The notes beneath the pieces are model-generated. The model was not told the origin of the DNA. It ran no database searches and saw nothing but the letters and a program-made list of their open reading frames with translations. A stretch of DNA of 64,000 nt from Paramecium octaurelia (Eukaryota; Ciliophora; Oligohymenophorea; Peniculida; Parameciidae), in the NCBI GenBank assembly GCA_905182995.1, contig CAJJDP010000023.1, positions 471,474-535,473 of the forward strand. The letters run 5' to 3'. Made by a program: the position numbers and the translations under genes. Below, one piece after another: positions 40,789 through 51,483 of the stretch (within the stretch, counting starts at the first letter, position 1; every line of letters begins with the position of its first letter).

Positions 40789-41414
40789 TTTATTAATTAA
40801 ATCTGTGTTGAATTATAAAAATTTTATTTGGAAATTTTCTACAACACTGATCAATCCTGATGAGTTATTAGGATTATATTTTCAATTTACTTAACTTGCC
40901 CATTTGATTACAATTATGAATAAAACACCTCTACCCGATTGATTATGAGTAATTATAACAACTCTTCATTGATCTTTACAATATTGAAACTAAATTATTA
41001 ATATTATATTAGTAACCAGAATAGTGATATAGAATAAAAATAACGTCAAAATATGAAATGGTGCGATAGAAAAATATTTGGATTATATGCAATCTAAAAT
41101 TAATTTTGAAGAAAATCCACTTTGCTATTTCAATAAATGATTTAATTTTTTTATGATTCTAAACAAAATTAGATTAATCAAAAAGGATTTTATCATAAGT
41201 ATATATTAGATTAAATTTTTGAATGAATGGACCCATTATAGAAAATAACTAAACTTTCTTATAATTATGAGGATAAGAAAAAATTCATAAAATTGAACAT
41301 ATCTAAAATGAGATTTAATTATAAAATAAAATGTTTCAAAACTAAGATTACAATGTGCCTTAAATATCCTTTTAGAATAATTCATAATTCTTGTAATATT
41401 TCTAATGATGTTTT
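40789..41414. other. Intergenic, nothing recognised
   Basis: About 625 bases of A/T-rich DNA between the vWA-E2 start and the next minus-strand stop. One short plus-strand frame near 41,080 reads YLDYMQSKINFEENPLCY but has no supported start, so I do not call it a gene. Confidence 0.45.
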
Positions 41415-42381
41415 TCAATTAATATAATACTCACAATCTTATGTAAAAATATTTTTATGTTTATTCAAATAATCTAAAACCAAATCTTTATTATATAATG
41501 CTGCTTGTTTTGCAGTACAAAATGTATCATCAGGGCATGTTCCATCTGGTCTTGGATGAAATTCTACTTGAAAGAATAATTATAAATTTAGGTTTGATGT
41601 GTCTTTATAATGATTAACCAAACCATACGTATGAGAGTAAATAGACTTAATTTTATCTACCTCAATCTATCCTTGGTTTGTCTTGTTTGTTTATATTTTT
41701 ATGATACTGATATGATCAATAAAATTAGCAGAGTTTATAAAATCTTGAATTGGAACTGGTTTTTCATCTGCAGCATTCCTACTAATTAAGTTTTTCTATA
41801 TTTTTTCTTCTTATTTAAAAGCCACTTTTTTTTACTTTTTCTATTTTGCTTTGCATTGGTTTGTTTTAATCAATTCATTTGTTGTATTTAATTATTATTG
41901 ATTTCTCTAACTTTTTGAAGGCTTTGTTTTAGATGATTCTCTAACATCAATTTAGATGTTAGACATTCGATCTTCTAATGAATGTATGTCATATGATTAT
42001 TAAGATGAATCAGTTTGTTTTTTGACGATGATTGATTTAGACAAATTTTATGATTTTTTTTTATATTTTTTTGAGGTTTTTTTATTTTTCTTTGGTTTAA
42101 TCTAAAAATCATATGAATATGTAAACTTGTTTTTCATTATTGATGACATCAATAGGTATATAGATTTCTTCATTTTCATCATGTTGGATGAGAATAGATT
42201 CCTCTTTCTTAGGATGTTTCGATAAATGCTTCTTTTGTTCCTTTTTCCAATTATCTTGTAGTTAGATATTTATTTATCTTTTTGTAAGCTTAGGATTCTT
42301 TAGCTTGAAATCATTAAAACAATGGTTGATATAATCCTCAACTGAAGTATATTTCTTAATTATCGAGTTTTTCGAATTCAT
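41415..42381 (-). CDS. Putative chromatin protein with chromo-shadow-like C-terminus
   Basis: ATG 42381-42379 to TGA 41417-41415, one intron at 42102-42126 (25 nt), ~313 residues. The N-terminus (YTSVEDYINHCFNDFKLKNP then LQDNWKKEQKKHLSKH) has the Phe/Trp spacing of an HMG-box-like helix set. A strongly basic Lys/Ser/Gln region follows. The C-terminus holds a segment of chromo-shadow character: PVPIQDFINSANFIDHISII, then FFQVEFHPRPDGTCPDD and KDLVLDYLNKHKNIF. In HP1-type shadow domains an EF(K/Q)..DG..... core is followed by a helix ending LLDYLE.H. Together these suggest an HP1/HMG-like DNA- or histone-associated protein. No canonical chromodomain with an aromatic cage is visible. Domain calls are by eye and moderate. 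Confidence 0.6.
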
Positions 42382-42565
42382 ATTTTTGAATTTTATTTTT
42401 GCTCTTCATTCTTCGAATTTTACTTCAAATTCATATTATTTAAAGAAAATTTAAGTCATTTATTTATTTTATTTATAAATGAATTGAAGTAATTTTTAAA
42501 AAAGATTTGATTGAATCAAAAGAAAGATTGTGAAGCGAGCCAACAAAATTAATTTTCCCTTTATC

Positions 42566-42961
42566 ATGGCTTTCCAAGAAAAAGTCCAGAAAGAAATGAA
42601 GTAAAAAGAGTGTTCCGATTCTTCTTAAATTATTTCAGGAGCAATATCAGGACCCAAGATTCAAAAAGTAAAGTTTATACAATATGATTTTGGATTTATT
42701 GTAAGATATAAGTGAATTTTGTAATTAAATTTATGATTAAAGTTAATTTGTGTTACTAATTAAAGATTCTAAACCTTTAGAAAGTAAGGTATTAAATGAT
42801 ACTATATTATTTTAGATTCAGAAATAGATTGTGTTATTTCTTGTAAATACTACCCTAGGTAAACTATAAATCAATTACTGTATCAAATAGAGGCTCTCAG
42901 AACTGTGTAAATTGGTTACAAATATGTCATTGGTGACCATAAAATCTTAATTATTAAATGA
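42566..42961 (+). CDS. Small hypothetical protein, exon structure unresolved
   Basis: ATG 42566 begins MAFQEKVQKEMKQKECSDSS and continues to about 42,700. After several candidate introns (one 27-nt intron beginning near 42,787 is convincing) a second coding-like stretch reads SEIDCVISCKYYPRQTINQL, then IGYKYVIGDHKILIIK, ending at TGA 42959-42961. No family recognised. The exon joins between 42,680 and 42,790 cannot be fixed by eye. The 3' end could lie further on if the last codons belong to an intron. Confidence 0.4.
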
Positions 42962-43182
42962 CAGAAGAAAATTCAGTGGGTAAGAAATAACAGCAGTGAA
43001 ATATTTTCACTTATTAAAATTAACATACTTTTATACCGTCGACAAATCTTTAAATCGAGCTTTTTTGTATCTTATAGTAAGTGCAAAATTGAGTAACATA
43101 AAGTTTCTGCCTGATTGATTTTTCTCGTTAATTCAATTCATCTTAGAAAAGAAAGTTTAATATATAAATATATTATATTTAT

Positions 43183-44645
43183 ATGCTTAAATCAATAAGA
43201 CGTAAGTTATAAGCAATAACAGAATATGAAAATGAAAATTATGAGGTATAAATAATTAAGAGTTAGATTACAATAGAATTGCTTCTACGTGGTGAGTTGA
43301 CTAAAACAGAGCTGGAATTTATGATGAAAAACTTTGGGAATTTAAAATTCTTTGAAGAATAGAAAGCCAAACTTCCACTTTATCTTTATACTCAAATCTA
43401 CAAGAACCTTAATTATGAGAATGTTAAAGCTTATGAATCCGTATTTAATTATGGTATTAGTAATTATTATGACTAGGTGATATGGGATCCACGTATTATA
43501 TAATTCTGAAAGGGGAGGTGGTGGTATTGCTACCAAAGCCTCAGGTACAAGAAGATCTATTTAATCATAGATTGACAGTTGATTAGATGAGATAGCGAAT
43601 TGAGAATGAGAAAAAGAAATAATTTAGCGATTTTAATGAATTCTTAACTATTGCATATTCGGACTTCATAAAGGTTAGAACCTTAAAGGCTGGAGATACT
43701 TTCGGTGAATTGGCTCTGATAACAAAATCAAAGAGAACAGCAACTATAATATGTAGTGTCGACTGCCATTTTATGACTCTCTAGAAAAATGCTTTCGATC
43801 GCATATTATACGAGCATCATAATTCAATTCACAAATAGTAACTAGCCTTCTTTGATAACATTCCATATTTGCATGGGATACCCGACCAGCATCTGACCTA
43901 ATTGATGCATCAAATGATTGAGATATAACCTAAATTAAACAGCACAATTTATAAGGAGAATGAAGAATCACACTCAGTTTATTTTATAATGACTGGGGAA
44001 GTGGAATTATCATATCAAATAAATAATCGATAAAGGATTGTAATATCTTTAATGACTAAAGGAGCTATCTTTGGAGAAAATGAAATACTCAAAGGAGTTA
44101 AAAGGACTCAAAAGGCTACGTGTAAGAGTAACGAGACTATACTGATGACATTGAGTGCTTAGCAATTTCTTTCAACTTTAGAAAATCATAACTTAACAAC
44201 TGATTGTTCGAAGAAGTCAGAGTAAAAGGCAGAGAGACATTCAAAATAAATACTTTTGAGGAGGAAGGCAACTGAATCTTTACTTACTTGTCGTCCTACA
44301 ACCAAAACCATTTTGAATCTAGATTCAGAAATAACTCGCTTTCATTCGACTAGACAGATTTCATTGAGCAATAGAATCAGTCATCATCCTCCAATTACTA
44401 GCACCAATTGTCTCATCCCAATTGAAATTCCAAATTATATCAAATTGATGCCACAATACCAAAGATAAACTCATTCTATTTTTAAATTAAGCAATAGCAA
44501 CAGACTAAAAAACCTATTAAAAACGGAAAGAAGTGAATTAACTTAATTAAAAGGATCTTCTTACTACTCAACTACTTCTCAATAATCTCCAAAGCACTGT
44601 ATTAATATACACGTGGAGAGATTAAGAAAATCTAGACAAAGATGA
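43183..44645 (+). CDS. Protein with two cyclic-nucleotide-binding domains
   Basis: ATG 43183 to TGA 44643-44645, intron 43454-43476 (23 nt), ~480 residues. The first CNB domain reads DMGSTYYIILKGEVVVLL, then a long insertion, then AGDTFGELALITKSKRTATI. That is the phosphate-binding cassette with Gly-Glu and the Arg that contacts the cyclic phosphate. The second reads ESHSVYFIMTGEVELSYQ and GAIFGENEILKGVKRTQKAT, where the cassette is recognisable but less standard. The tail is Ser/Thr-rich and basic without a catalytic domain. The layout recalls a PKA regulatory subunit, but no R-R-x-S-type inhibitor site or dimerisation helix is evident. It may be a free-standing cyclic-nucleotide sensor, common in ciliates. 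Possible extra 21-nt stopless intron after NENYE. Its stop lies 27 bases from the stop of the convergent transporter. Confidence 0.82.
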
Positions 44646-44672
44646 ATCTTATTTCTAAAATGTATATACATA

Positions 44673-46329
44673 TCAAGCAGAATATATGTTATTAATTAAC
44701 TCATCTTACATTTCATCGACATTTTCCTTGAGTGGTAAATCTTGAGTCTCCCTCAATTTCTATAAGGTCAATAATCCCAAAAGTAATAAAACAAACATCC
44801 CAATGGATGAGTTCAGTCCAAAGGCATGACAAAAGATCACATAAGAATCTTAGAAAATGAATAGGAATTCAGTCAAAAATGTAAGTCCACAAAATCCGTA
44901 ATGTCTCAAAGAAGTTGGGAATATTTCTAAGGCGTAGACCTAACAATATTGTAAAATAACTATACATTAATAAATCCATATGCAAAACTCAAAGTCAATC
45001 TACACATAACTAGAACCATCATAATGAAAGTGTACACCAATTTATCATAGAAGGTTATTAAATCACTGGCTGTTTTATTTAAAATTAATAATGGCAGAGC
45101 AGCAATCAAGAAATGAAATATGGCACCCAAAATTAGAATAGCCTTGATTACTTCCTTCCTTAAATAATTTAGAGAAGCATAGCCACTGATTAAATAACCA
45201 GCAGTAGATACTAATGATAATAGGAGATAAGTGTGATGTCTTTCCAATCTTGAAAATCTCTCTATTTCTTTGGCTGTTTAGAATTAACCTAAAACTACAA
45301 TGCTATACAAATAAAGAAGACAGATCATTCTAATTCTAATTGATTTATATCTGAATATAGAGGAAAAGTTATATCCTTTTGGTTATTCATGAATCTCCAC
45401 TTAGAGTAGGATATTCTTCATTTTGACCTTCAATTCATTAATTCTGACATCATCTTCTAATATCCAATTTTCTGGCATTTCTCTTCCATTCACACTTGCA
45501 ATGTAATTAATTGTTAATTTTGCCTCCTCAAATTTACGTCTGATTACCAAAATTCTTGGGGATTCCTACATAAATTTGATCAACACTGAAAATAACACTG
45601 CCGGCAATCCAAATAATAGGAGCATTGAATATTGCCAATTTAAATTGAACATCTCTATAAGTCTTGGAGATATCACTTCACCAACTCCGTAACATGTTAA
45701 CAATAGAGCTGGTCCAAATTTCTATAGATTCTCACTTGATATTTCAAAAAACAAGATCATCGAAGAGTTAAAAAACCCTCTTGAAAAGAAATTAATCGCG
45801 AATAGAGCCACACTCAAAATATATGCCGAAGGGGAGAGCATACTTATACAACATACGAAGCCCATCATTAGTAATGTTTCAATCATTACAGTGCTAAGTT
45901 TATAGTTATTTAAACGTACTATCTGCCTTATCTGATTTCCATTTATTCACCGTAGTACAATGAACCCATACTACCTCCAATATAATAGGATGTGACCAAT
46001 ATGAATATTTGAATTTTATCACCACACACCATTAAGAAGTATTTGATCAAGCTGCCTAAATCAGAGTGATCCACCAATGACACTTTATTTTCCTTCGTTT
46101 TGTATTATTCACAAAATGCTCCTTCAGTACAATTTTAGTAATTCAGATCTTCTGAAAGGCATTTGTATTGCTATTGATGGAAGAATAACTCTGTCATTGC
46201 TATGTGGAGCATCCCTGCAATCATATACTACAACCCCATGATAATGAGTGCTCTTCTTTGAAATGAGTGTCCATTTCCAGCTTTTATTAAAGCCTATTCA
46301 ATTGTTAATACATCAAGGTATTTAGGCAT
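44673..46329 (-). CDS. MFS transporter, SLC22/organic-ion type
   Basis: ATG 46329-46327 (MPKYLDVLTIEQALIKAGNG) to TGA 44675-44673. An extracellular loop with several cysteines (KCLSEDLNYQNCTEGAFCEQ) separates the first two membrane helices. This is typical of SLC22-like members of the major facilitator superfamily, as is the N-terminal amphipathic start before TM1. About twelve hydrophobic helices follow, for example AGMLHIAMTELFF, SMGSLYYGE, LLLFGLPAVLFSVL and LLLSLVSTAGYLISGYASL. The cytosolic loop after TM6 is charged (FMQESPRILVIRRKFEEAKL), matching the SPR-x-L motif of the SLC22/sugar-porter families. The substrate cannot be predicted. A short C-terminal tail ends NNIYSA. Some introns are present but not all placed. 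Confidence 0.75.
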
Positions 46330-46507
46330 TTTTAGTTTTTATAAAAATTTTCAAAATAGAACCCTATCAATTTATACAAATGTATTGAAACATCGCTTAA
46401 TATTATTATTAATTCTCCTAATTAGAAAAATCTAATACTACATTAATCATTAAAAAGTATTCTTCAAAGGAGATTCTGCAACAGAAGAATATACAAAAAC
46501 AATATTC

Positions 46508-46818
46508 ATGATAAAATTGATAGTCTTTAGTGCATGGTTAATTGGAATAGTGAATTCAAGTATCTTTCCTTGTATATTGTACAATCAATAATTAGCTCTT
46601 TAACAAAAGATCTTAAGAATTCAAAAAATAGATACTGATGGTGATGACTCTTTAATTCATACAATACAAGATTTCGTATATTCTCCATTATAATTAAGTG
46701 TTATGACTAATAATTTTTGGAGAATATTGAAATTTATGAGATACAGCTGAATAAAGGGTACTAAGAAGATTAAGAGTATTTACATAAAAAATAGTAAACT
46801 TCGAACAATAAAATATGA
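46508..46818 (+). CDS. Small secreted protein (first exons), 3' extent unclear
   Basis: ATG 46508 opens a signal peptide, MIKLIVFSAWLIGIVNSS, followed by IDTDGDDSLIHTIQDFVY. With a 23-nt intron at 46700-46722 the frame continues NIEIYEIQLNKGYQEDQEYL and meets TGA at 46816-46818, ~94 residues. Alternatively more exons follow to about 47,380, where a coding-like stretch ETPIEQYGPFEYSVHS is seen. That would make this a longer secreted protein. No family assigned. Confidence 0.45.
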
Positions 46819-47406
46819 TGATGATCAAGTAATATCTTAAAATTATACATCATATTAATGAGATATATTATAATTTACAGGTAATCCATTCTAACAATTA
46901 GTTCATATAATAAAATAATATTAATTGCAAAAAATGATTAACCAAACTTAAAAAATTTATATATTTACAACAAGTTTAAATATATACTTCCTTCTATGAT
47001 ATCAATAAATCGAATGATATCATTAAATCCAACTTAGATCAGAGAAGAAAAGTTTAAATAAAATTATAATTACTTTGATGAATAAAATATAAATCATGCA
47101 TATCAAAATTAATAAATTATTTATTATAAATTAAGCAAACAAGTATCCTTTGTAATCACAACCATTTAGAAAGCATCATAAAGACAATTTAAAAATATCA
47201 TTCAAATTGATTAAACTCAGTTAGTAAGAAATACATTAGGTTTGAGGAATAAAATAATTTTGATAATTGAAACACCAATTGAACAATACGGGCCATTTGA
47301 GTATTCTGTTCATTCATATTAAGACATTATTATAATATTATAATTTTAAGAAAGAATTATTTGATATCTAAATTCAAACATTAAAAAAAATACATATATT
47401 AATATT
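46819..47406. other. Mostly A/T-rich spacer with possible further exons
   Basis: A/T-rich sequence before the GTPBP1-like gene. Near 47,260-47,340 on the plus strand the reading ETPIEQYGPFEYSVHS looks like protein and may be a distal exon of the secreted-protein gene. The rest shows nothing I can name. Confidence 0.35.
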
Positions 47407-48904
47407 ATGTAAGTATAGAGATAAGAACATAGCAAGTTGGCAATAATAGGTAATGTTGATTCAGGCAAATCAACGTTGGTTGGAGTGCTAACAAAGGGAA
47501 TTTTAGATGATGGAAGAGGAGGAGCGAGAGAGGTTTGAATTTTAATTTATGCAGCGCGTCTTCAATTACAAGCATGAAAAGGAGAATGGAAGGACATCAT
47601 CAGTGGCATAGGAAATAATGGGATTCGATGACAATTTAAAGCAAGTGCTTCCTGAAAGATTCAATTAAAATAAAAACAAATATTGGAGTCTCGTAGTTGA
47701 AAAGAGTAAGAAGATAGTTACATTTTTGGATCTCTGTGGTCATGAAAAATATTTAAAAACTACAATATTCGGTTTGGTGGCTATGATACCAGATTATTCT
47801 CTGATTATAGTCGGAGCCAATATGGGCGTATCGAAAATGACAAGAGAACATTTGGGAGTGAGTTTATTTTTGAAAATCCCATTTGCAATAGTCTTAACAA
47901 AAATTGATATAGCCCCTTAAAATGTCTACAATGAGACAATCGAAAATATAAAAGGCTTGATTCGAAGTCCAGCAATAAAGAGAACAGCAGTAGTATTCGA
48001 TGAAAAAACTGGAATGGATGAAATCGATAAATGGGCAGCACTTATGCACGGGAATAATGTTGTTCCAATATTTCAAGTCTCCAGTGTTACTGGAATTGGA
48101 TTGCAATAATTGGCTCGTTTCATAAGCAGAGTACCAAATAGAGATGAAATAAATAAAGCTTATTAAACAGTGAATGATCCATTTCAATTTGACATACAAG
48201 AGAATTTTAATGTTCCAGGAGTTGGTGTAGTTGTAAGTGGAATAGTAAGAAGTGGAAAAGCAGGATTGAATCAACATGCTTTGTTGGGACCAGATAAAGG
48301 AAAAAGTAAATATTTCATTTATTGTAATTTATAGCATTCAAACCAGTAACCATCAAATCTATACACATAAATAGAGTATCAGTTGAATCGGCTTAGGTAG
48401 GAGAATTCGCCTGTTTTGCTCTTAAGCCATCTAAGGCTGGAGATAAATTAGACAGAGCTGATTTCAGGAAGGGAATGATTTTAATTGATCCAGCTGTGAA
48501 ACCTGAACCTGTTCTAGAATTTGAAGTATAGAGAATTACAATTACTTTAGGCCAACATTCATGTACTCCATCATCCAACAACTATGAGTCATGGATATTA
48601 AGCAGTTATGCATTGTGGTGTGATTAGATAGGCTGTGGAAATGAAGAAAATATTCTAACATGAAGTATTAAGAACTGGGGATGTAGACACAGTGAGGTAA
48701 GACATTTCTTTAATTTAAAGGTTACGATTTCTTTATGCTGCAGAGTATCTTAAAACTGAATAGATTCTAGTGATTAGAGAAGGAAGAACTAAAATATTTG
48801 GATATATATCTAAACTTATCACAGATAAACAATTAGAGGATGAAAAGAAAGTTCAAGGGATGCCTTAATAATAATAATAATAATAATAAATATAATAAGT
48901 TTGA
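47407..48904 (+). CDS. GTPBP1/GTPBP2-like translational GTPase
   Basis: ATG 47407 to TGA 48902-48904, with introns of 22-31 nt (for example one beginning after GAREV's Glu and one splitting TVR near 48,695). G motifs: G1 [10 protein letters not shown]3 DLCGHEKY, G4 TKID. The stretch [20 protein letters not shown] closely follows the GTPBP1 pattern (GxNxG...MTKEHLGL). The N-terminal nucleotide-binding domain is followed by the two beta-barrels ([39 protein letters not shown]) characteristic of the eEF1A/GTPBP1 family. GTPBP1 resolves stalled ribosomes and affects mRNA decay in animals. The chain ends in a glutamine tail coded largely by a pure TAA run. The protein begins almost directly with the G domain, lacking the long N-terminal extension of animal GTPBP1. 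Confidence 0.88.
48866..48889 (+). repeat. (TAA)8 run read as eight glutamines
   Basis: Eight consecutive TAA codons, then ATA, TAA, TAA, GTT and the real stop TGA at 48902. The trinucleotide repeat is in frame with the GTPase and sits at its extreme C-terminus, so it would vary in length with little harm to the folded domains. Confidence 0.85.
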
Positions 48905-48918
48905 TTATTTTATAATTT

Positions 48919-50022
48919 ATGATTAAAATCATTACTCCTTAAGATAGAAGATATTTTGCATAAGCAAAGTAAGATTAAGTAGTTATGAAGTGTGATCCCT
49001 TAGCTATTGTACTCTTTAAGGAATTTAGAGCAAATCATTGTAATTATTGTTTATAAGGATCATAAACAAATCGTTGTTCAATTTGCAAATAATATTATTA
49101 TTGTTCTGTTTCTTGTCAAAAGAATGATTGGAAATAACATAAAAATGAATGTCAATTGTTGAGTAAAATTACTAAGGAAATGCCATGTAATATTTTAATA
49201 CTCATCAGATTATTTCAGAATAACATCGATATCTAGAATTTCTATGGGGATGTGGACAAGGATATAGATTAATAGACTTATTAACAAATTTTTGATTGTG
49301 CTGCATATATTGTGAAGATTGCTTAATTGGAGAATGAAAGCTTTGCTAAATTGGTGTCAATATAAGTAAAGATTCATCTAAATACATTTACTGTAACTGA
49401 TATCAATGGTGACACTTTAGGAATTGCAATATATACTCCTGCTAACTTTTTAAATCACAAATGCATCAAGACATCAGCCAAATAAAAAAATGTGGCCAAT
49501 TGTTCTCATTTTTTTAATCAAAGGTAATTAATAATAATAACTAATAATTCTTTTGTTTAAAATGAAAATGATCCATAGGAGCTCTGTATTAGTTATGGAA
49601 ATATTGTTAGCTTTAAAGATAGATAAAAGTTTTTAAAATCATAATATGGATTTATTTGTGATTGTGATAGGTGTCTACAAGAATAATCTAATAGTGAAGA
49701 AGATTCTGATTAATTGAATCTAAAATAATAGGAATATCTAACCCTATTGAATTAATAGAAATTTAAAAAAGCATTCACTCTACTAGAGGAGATCATCGCT
49801 TTGATGCCCAAGTATTATGATAATGATAGACATCCCTACTTAGGATGGAAAATGAATGAAGCATCTAAATTGGGATTTCACTTGAACTATCTACTAAAAG
49901 CTGAAAATTACAGTATTTAGGCTATTAAATTATTGGAACCCTTTTATAGTGAAAATGAATAATATAAAGAATTATTGGGTAGATTAAAAGATATCAAGGC
50001 TGAAATTAAGATGTAGAAGTGA
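48919..50022 (+). CDS. SET/MYND (SMYD-like) protein
   Basis: ATG 48919 to TGA 50020-50022, ~365 residues. The first part (DRRYFAQAKQDQVVMKCDPL) matches the N-terminal SET strand of SMYD proteins. An MYND zinc finger then reads CNYCLQGSQTNRCSICKQYY, YCSVSCQKNDWKQHKNEC with the C-x2-C...H-x3-C pattern. The post-MYND SET portion contains IYTPANFLNHKC, LIITNNSFVQNENDPQELCI, SYG, and a cysteine cluster CDCDRC. The C-terminal half is TPR-like helical (FKKAFTLLEEIIALMPKYY). SMYD enzymes methylate lysines on histones or other proteins. Whether key SET residues are all present is uncertain (the usual NHSCxPN reads NHKC plus an offset). The start codon lies 14 bases after the preceding gene's stop. Confidence 0.82.
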
Positions 50023-50132
50023 TGACATAATATATTTGATATGTATATAGTAATAATTTTAAGTTTTTATGTCCAATTATATATATAGTTAAAAGTTAAG
50101 CTATATTTTATTAATAATAAATTCTTGAATAA

Positions 50133-51440
50133 ATGAGAGAAATAATACATATAGGTTTGGGAAATTGTGGAGTTAGAATAGGATGCAAATTTTACGAATA
50201 GCTTATCTAAGATTACTAAATAGAGAATAATAGGACATGTGAGAAGCCAGCTGAAGGAATTGAGGTACATTTTAGTGAAATTGGGGACAAAAAATTTGTT
50301 CCTAGATCAATCTTATGTTCAAGAGATGTGGAGCAAATACTGGCTAATCCATAATCACTAATTTTTAATCCCAATAACTATTAATTAGAGTTGGATGAGA
50401 GTTTGCGTAAAGAGATGGAAATATGTGATAACTGCCAAGGAATACAGATTACTCATCATTTAAGCACGGACATCAGTATGTTACAAGATCTACTTCAATA
50501 TTACGACAAAGTAGTTTAGACTTTCACAATCTTTCCAAATCAGGAGTATGGACATGATATTGTTAAAAGTGCATAAAACTTGAGGTTTCTTGAAGCATTA
50601 AATGTGGTAGCCTTTGACAATTCTGGATTGAATGAATACTATGCACGATAATATAAATCCACTTTGACCTTTAATGATTACAATGCCTTGGTGGCAACTG
50701 TTATGAATTCAGTGACATCTCCAATGAGATAGAGCAGCACATACACTTTAGAGAAGATGTATTCTGTGAAATCATAAATGAATGTTGAGGTTTGTAAGTT
50801 GGTTTAGGACAAGCAATCTCAAATCAATCTGTAATAAATGTTAGATACAAAGCTGTTGATTGAGACAAATTAGAATGTGAATGAAAAGATCATTTAAGCC
50901 ACTCTTTTAGCAAGAACTAATCAGTTAACTCCAAATCAATTGCATTAGTAACTGTAATCAACTGCGAAATCCTTTTACAATAACATTATCAATCTAAATT
51001 ATTAAATATCACCATACAAATAAGAGATTTTGGTGTCTTTGTATAAATCCTCACATATAAAGTTCAAGTTGTAGTAATTAAAGAGTAACTCCCAATTGTT
51101 CTAAACAAGAAAGGCTTTCAATGAGGTGTATCAGTGGGATGAAAACCCAGACAATCTTGAATATTTAAATAAATTGATTTCATTGTGTGATCAAATTGTC
51201 AATACTCATTAAGAACAGCAATAGCAACAATAACAATAGAGTTCAGTTTAAGCCTCGAGTCCAATATCAGTGTCTGAGAATAAGATGGACAGACAACGTG
51301 ATTACATTAAATCGTCAGAATAGGTTGAGGCGTCTCCAAAGAAGCAAATAACTGGAGGATAGTCAATTGCTCTGGGGTAACCAAATGCTATACAACAGTC
51401 AATTGCTCTGGGACAGTAAGTTATATCAAGAAATGGATGA
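50133..51440 (+). CDS. Highly divergent tubulin
   Basis: A single 436-codon frame with no introns, ATG 50133 to TGA 51438-51440. The N-terminus MREIIHIGLGNCGVRIGCKF aligns with beta-tubulin MREIVHIQ-GQCGNQIG, including the MREI autoregulatory tetrapeptide. FSEIGDKKFVPRSILCS matches the FSE-G-YVPRAI segment, and QGIQITHHLS matches QGFQLTHSLG. Immediately after, the glycine-rich T4 loop GGGTGSG is replaced by TDISML. Later landmarks survive weakly (FTIFPNQEYGHDIVKSAQN; VVAFDNSGLNEYYARQ; NALVATVMNSVTSPMRQ). The C-terminus is Gln/Ser-rich with two SIALGQ repeats instead of an acidic tail. It is probably one of the rare Paramecium tubulin families of uncertain class (theta, iota or kappa type). 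Canonical GTP binding is doubtful. Confidence 0.82.
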
Positions 51441-51483
51441 AATTAATAAAATTTAGTTTAAATTTATATATATAATAAAGAAT

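Noticed and set aside
47805..48277. Minus-strand Ser/Tyr/Ile-rich frames
   Set aside because: They lie opposite the GTPBP1-like G domain, which has all nucleotide-binding motifs on the plus strand.
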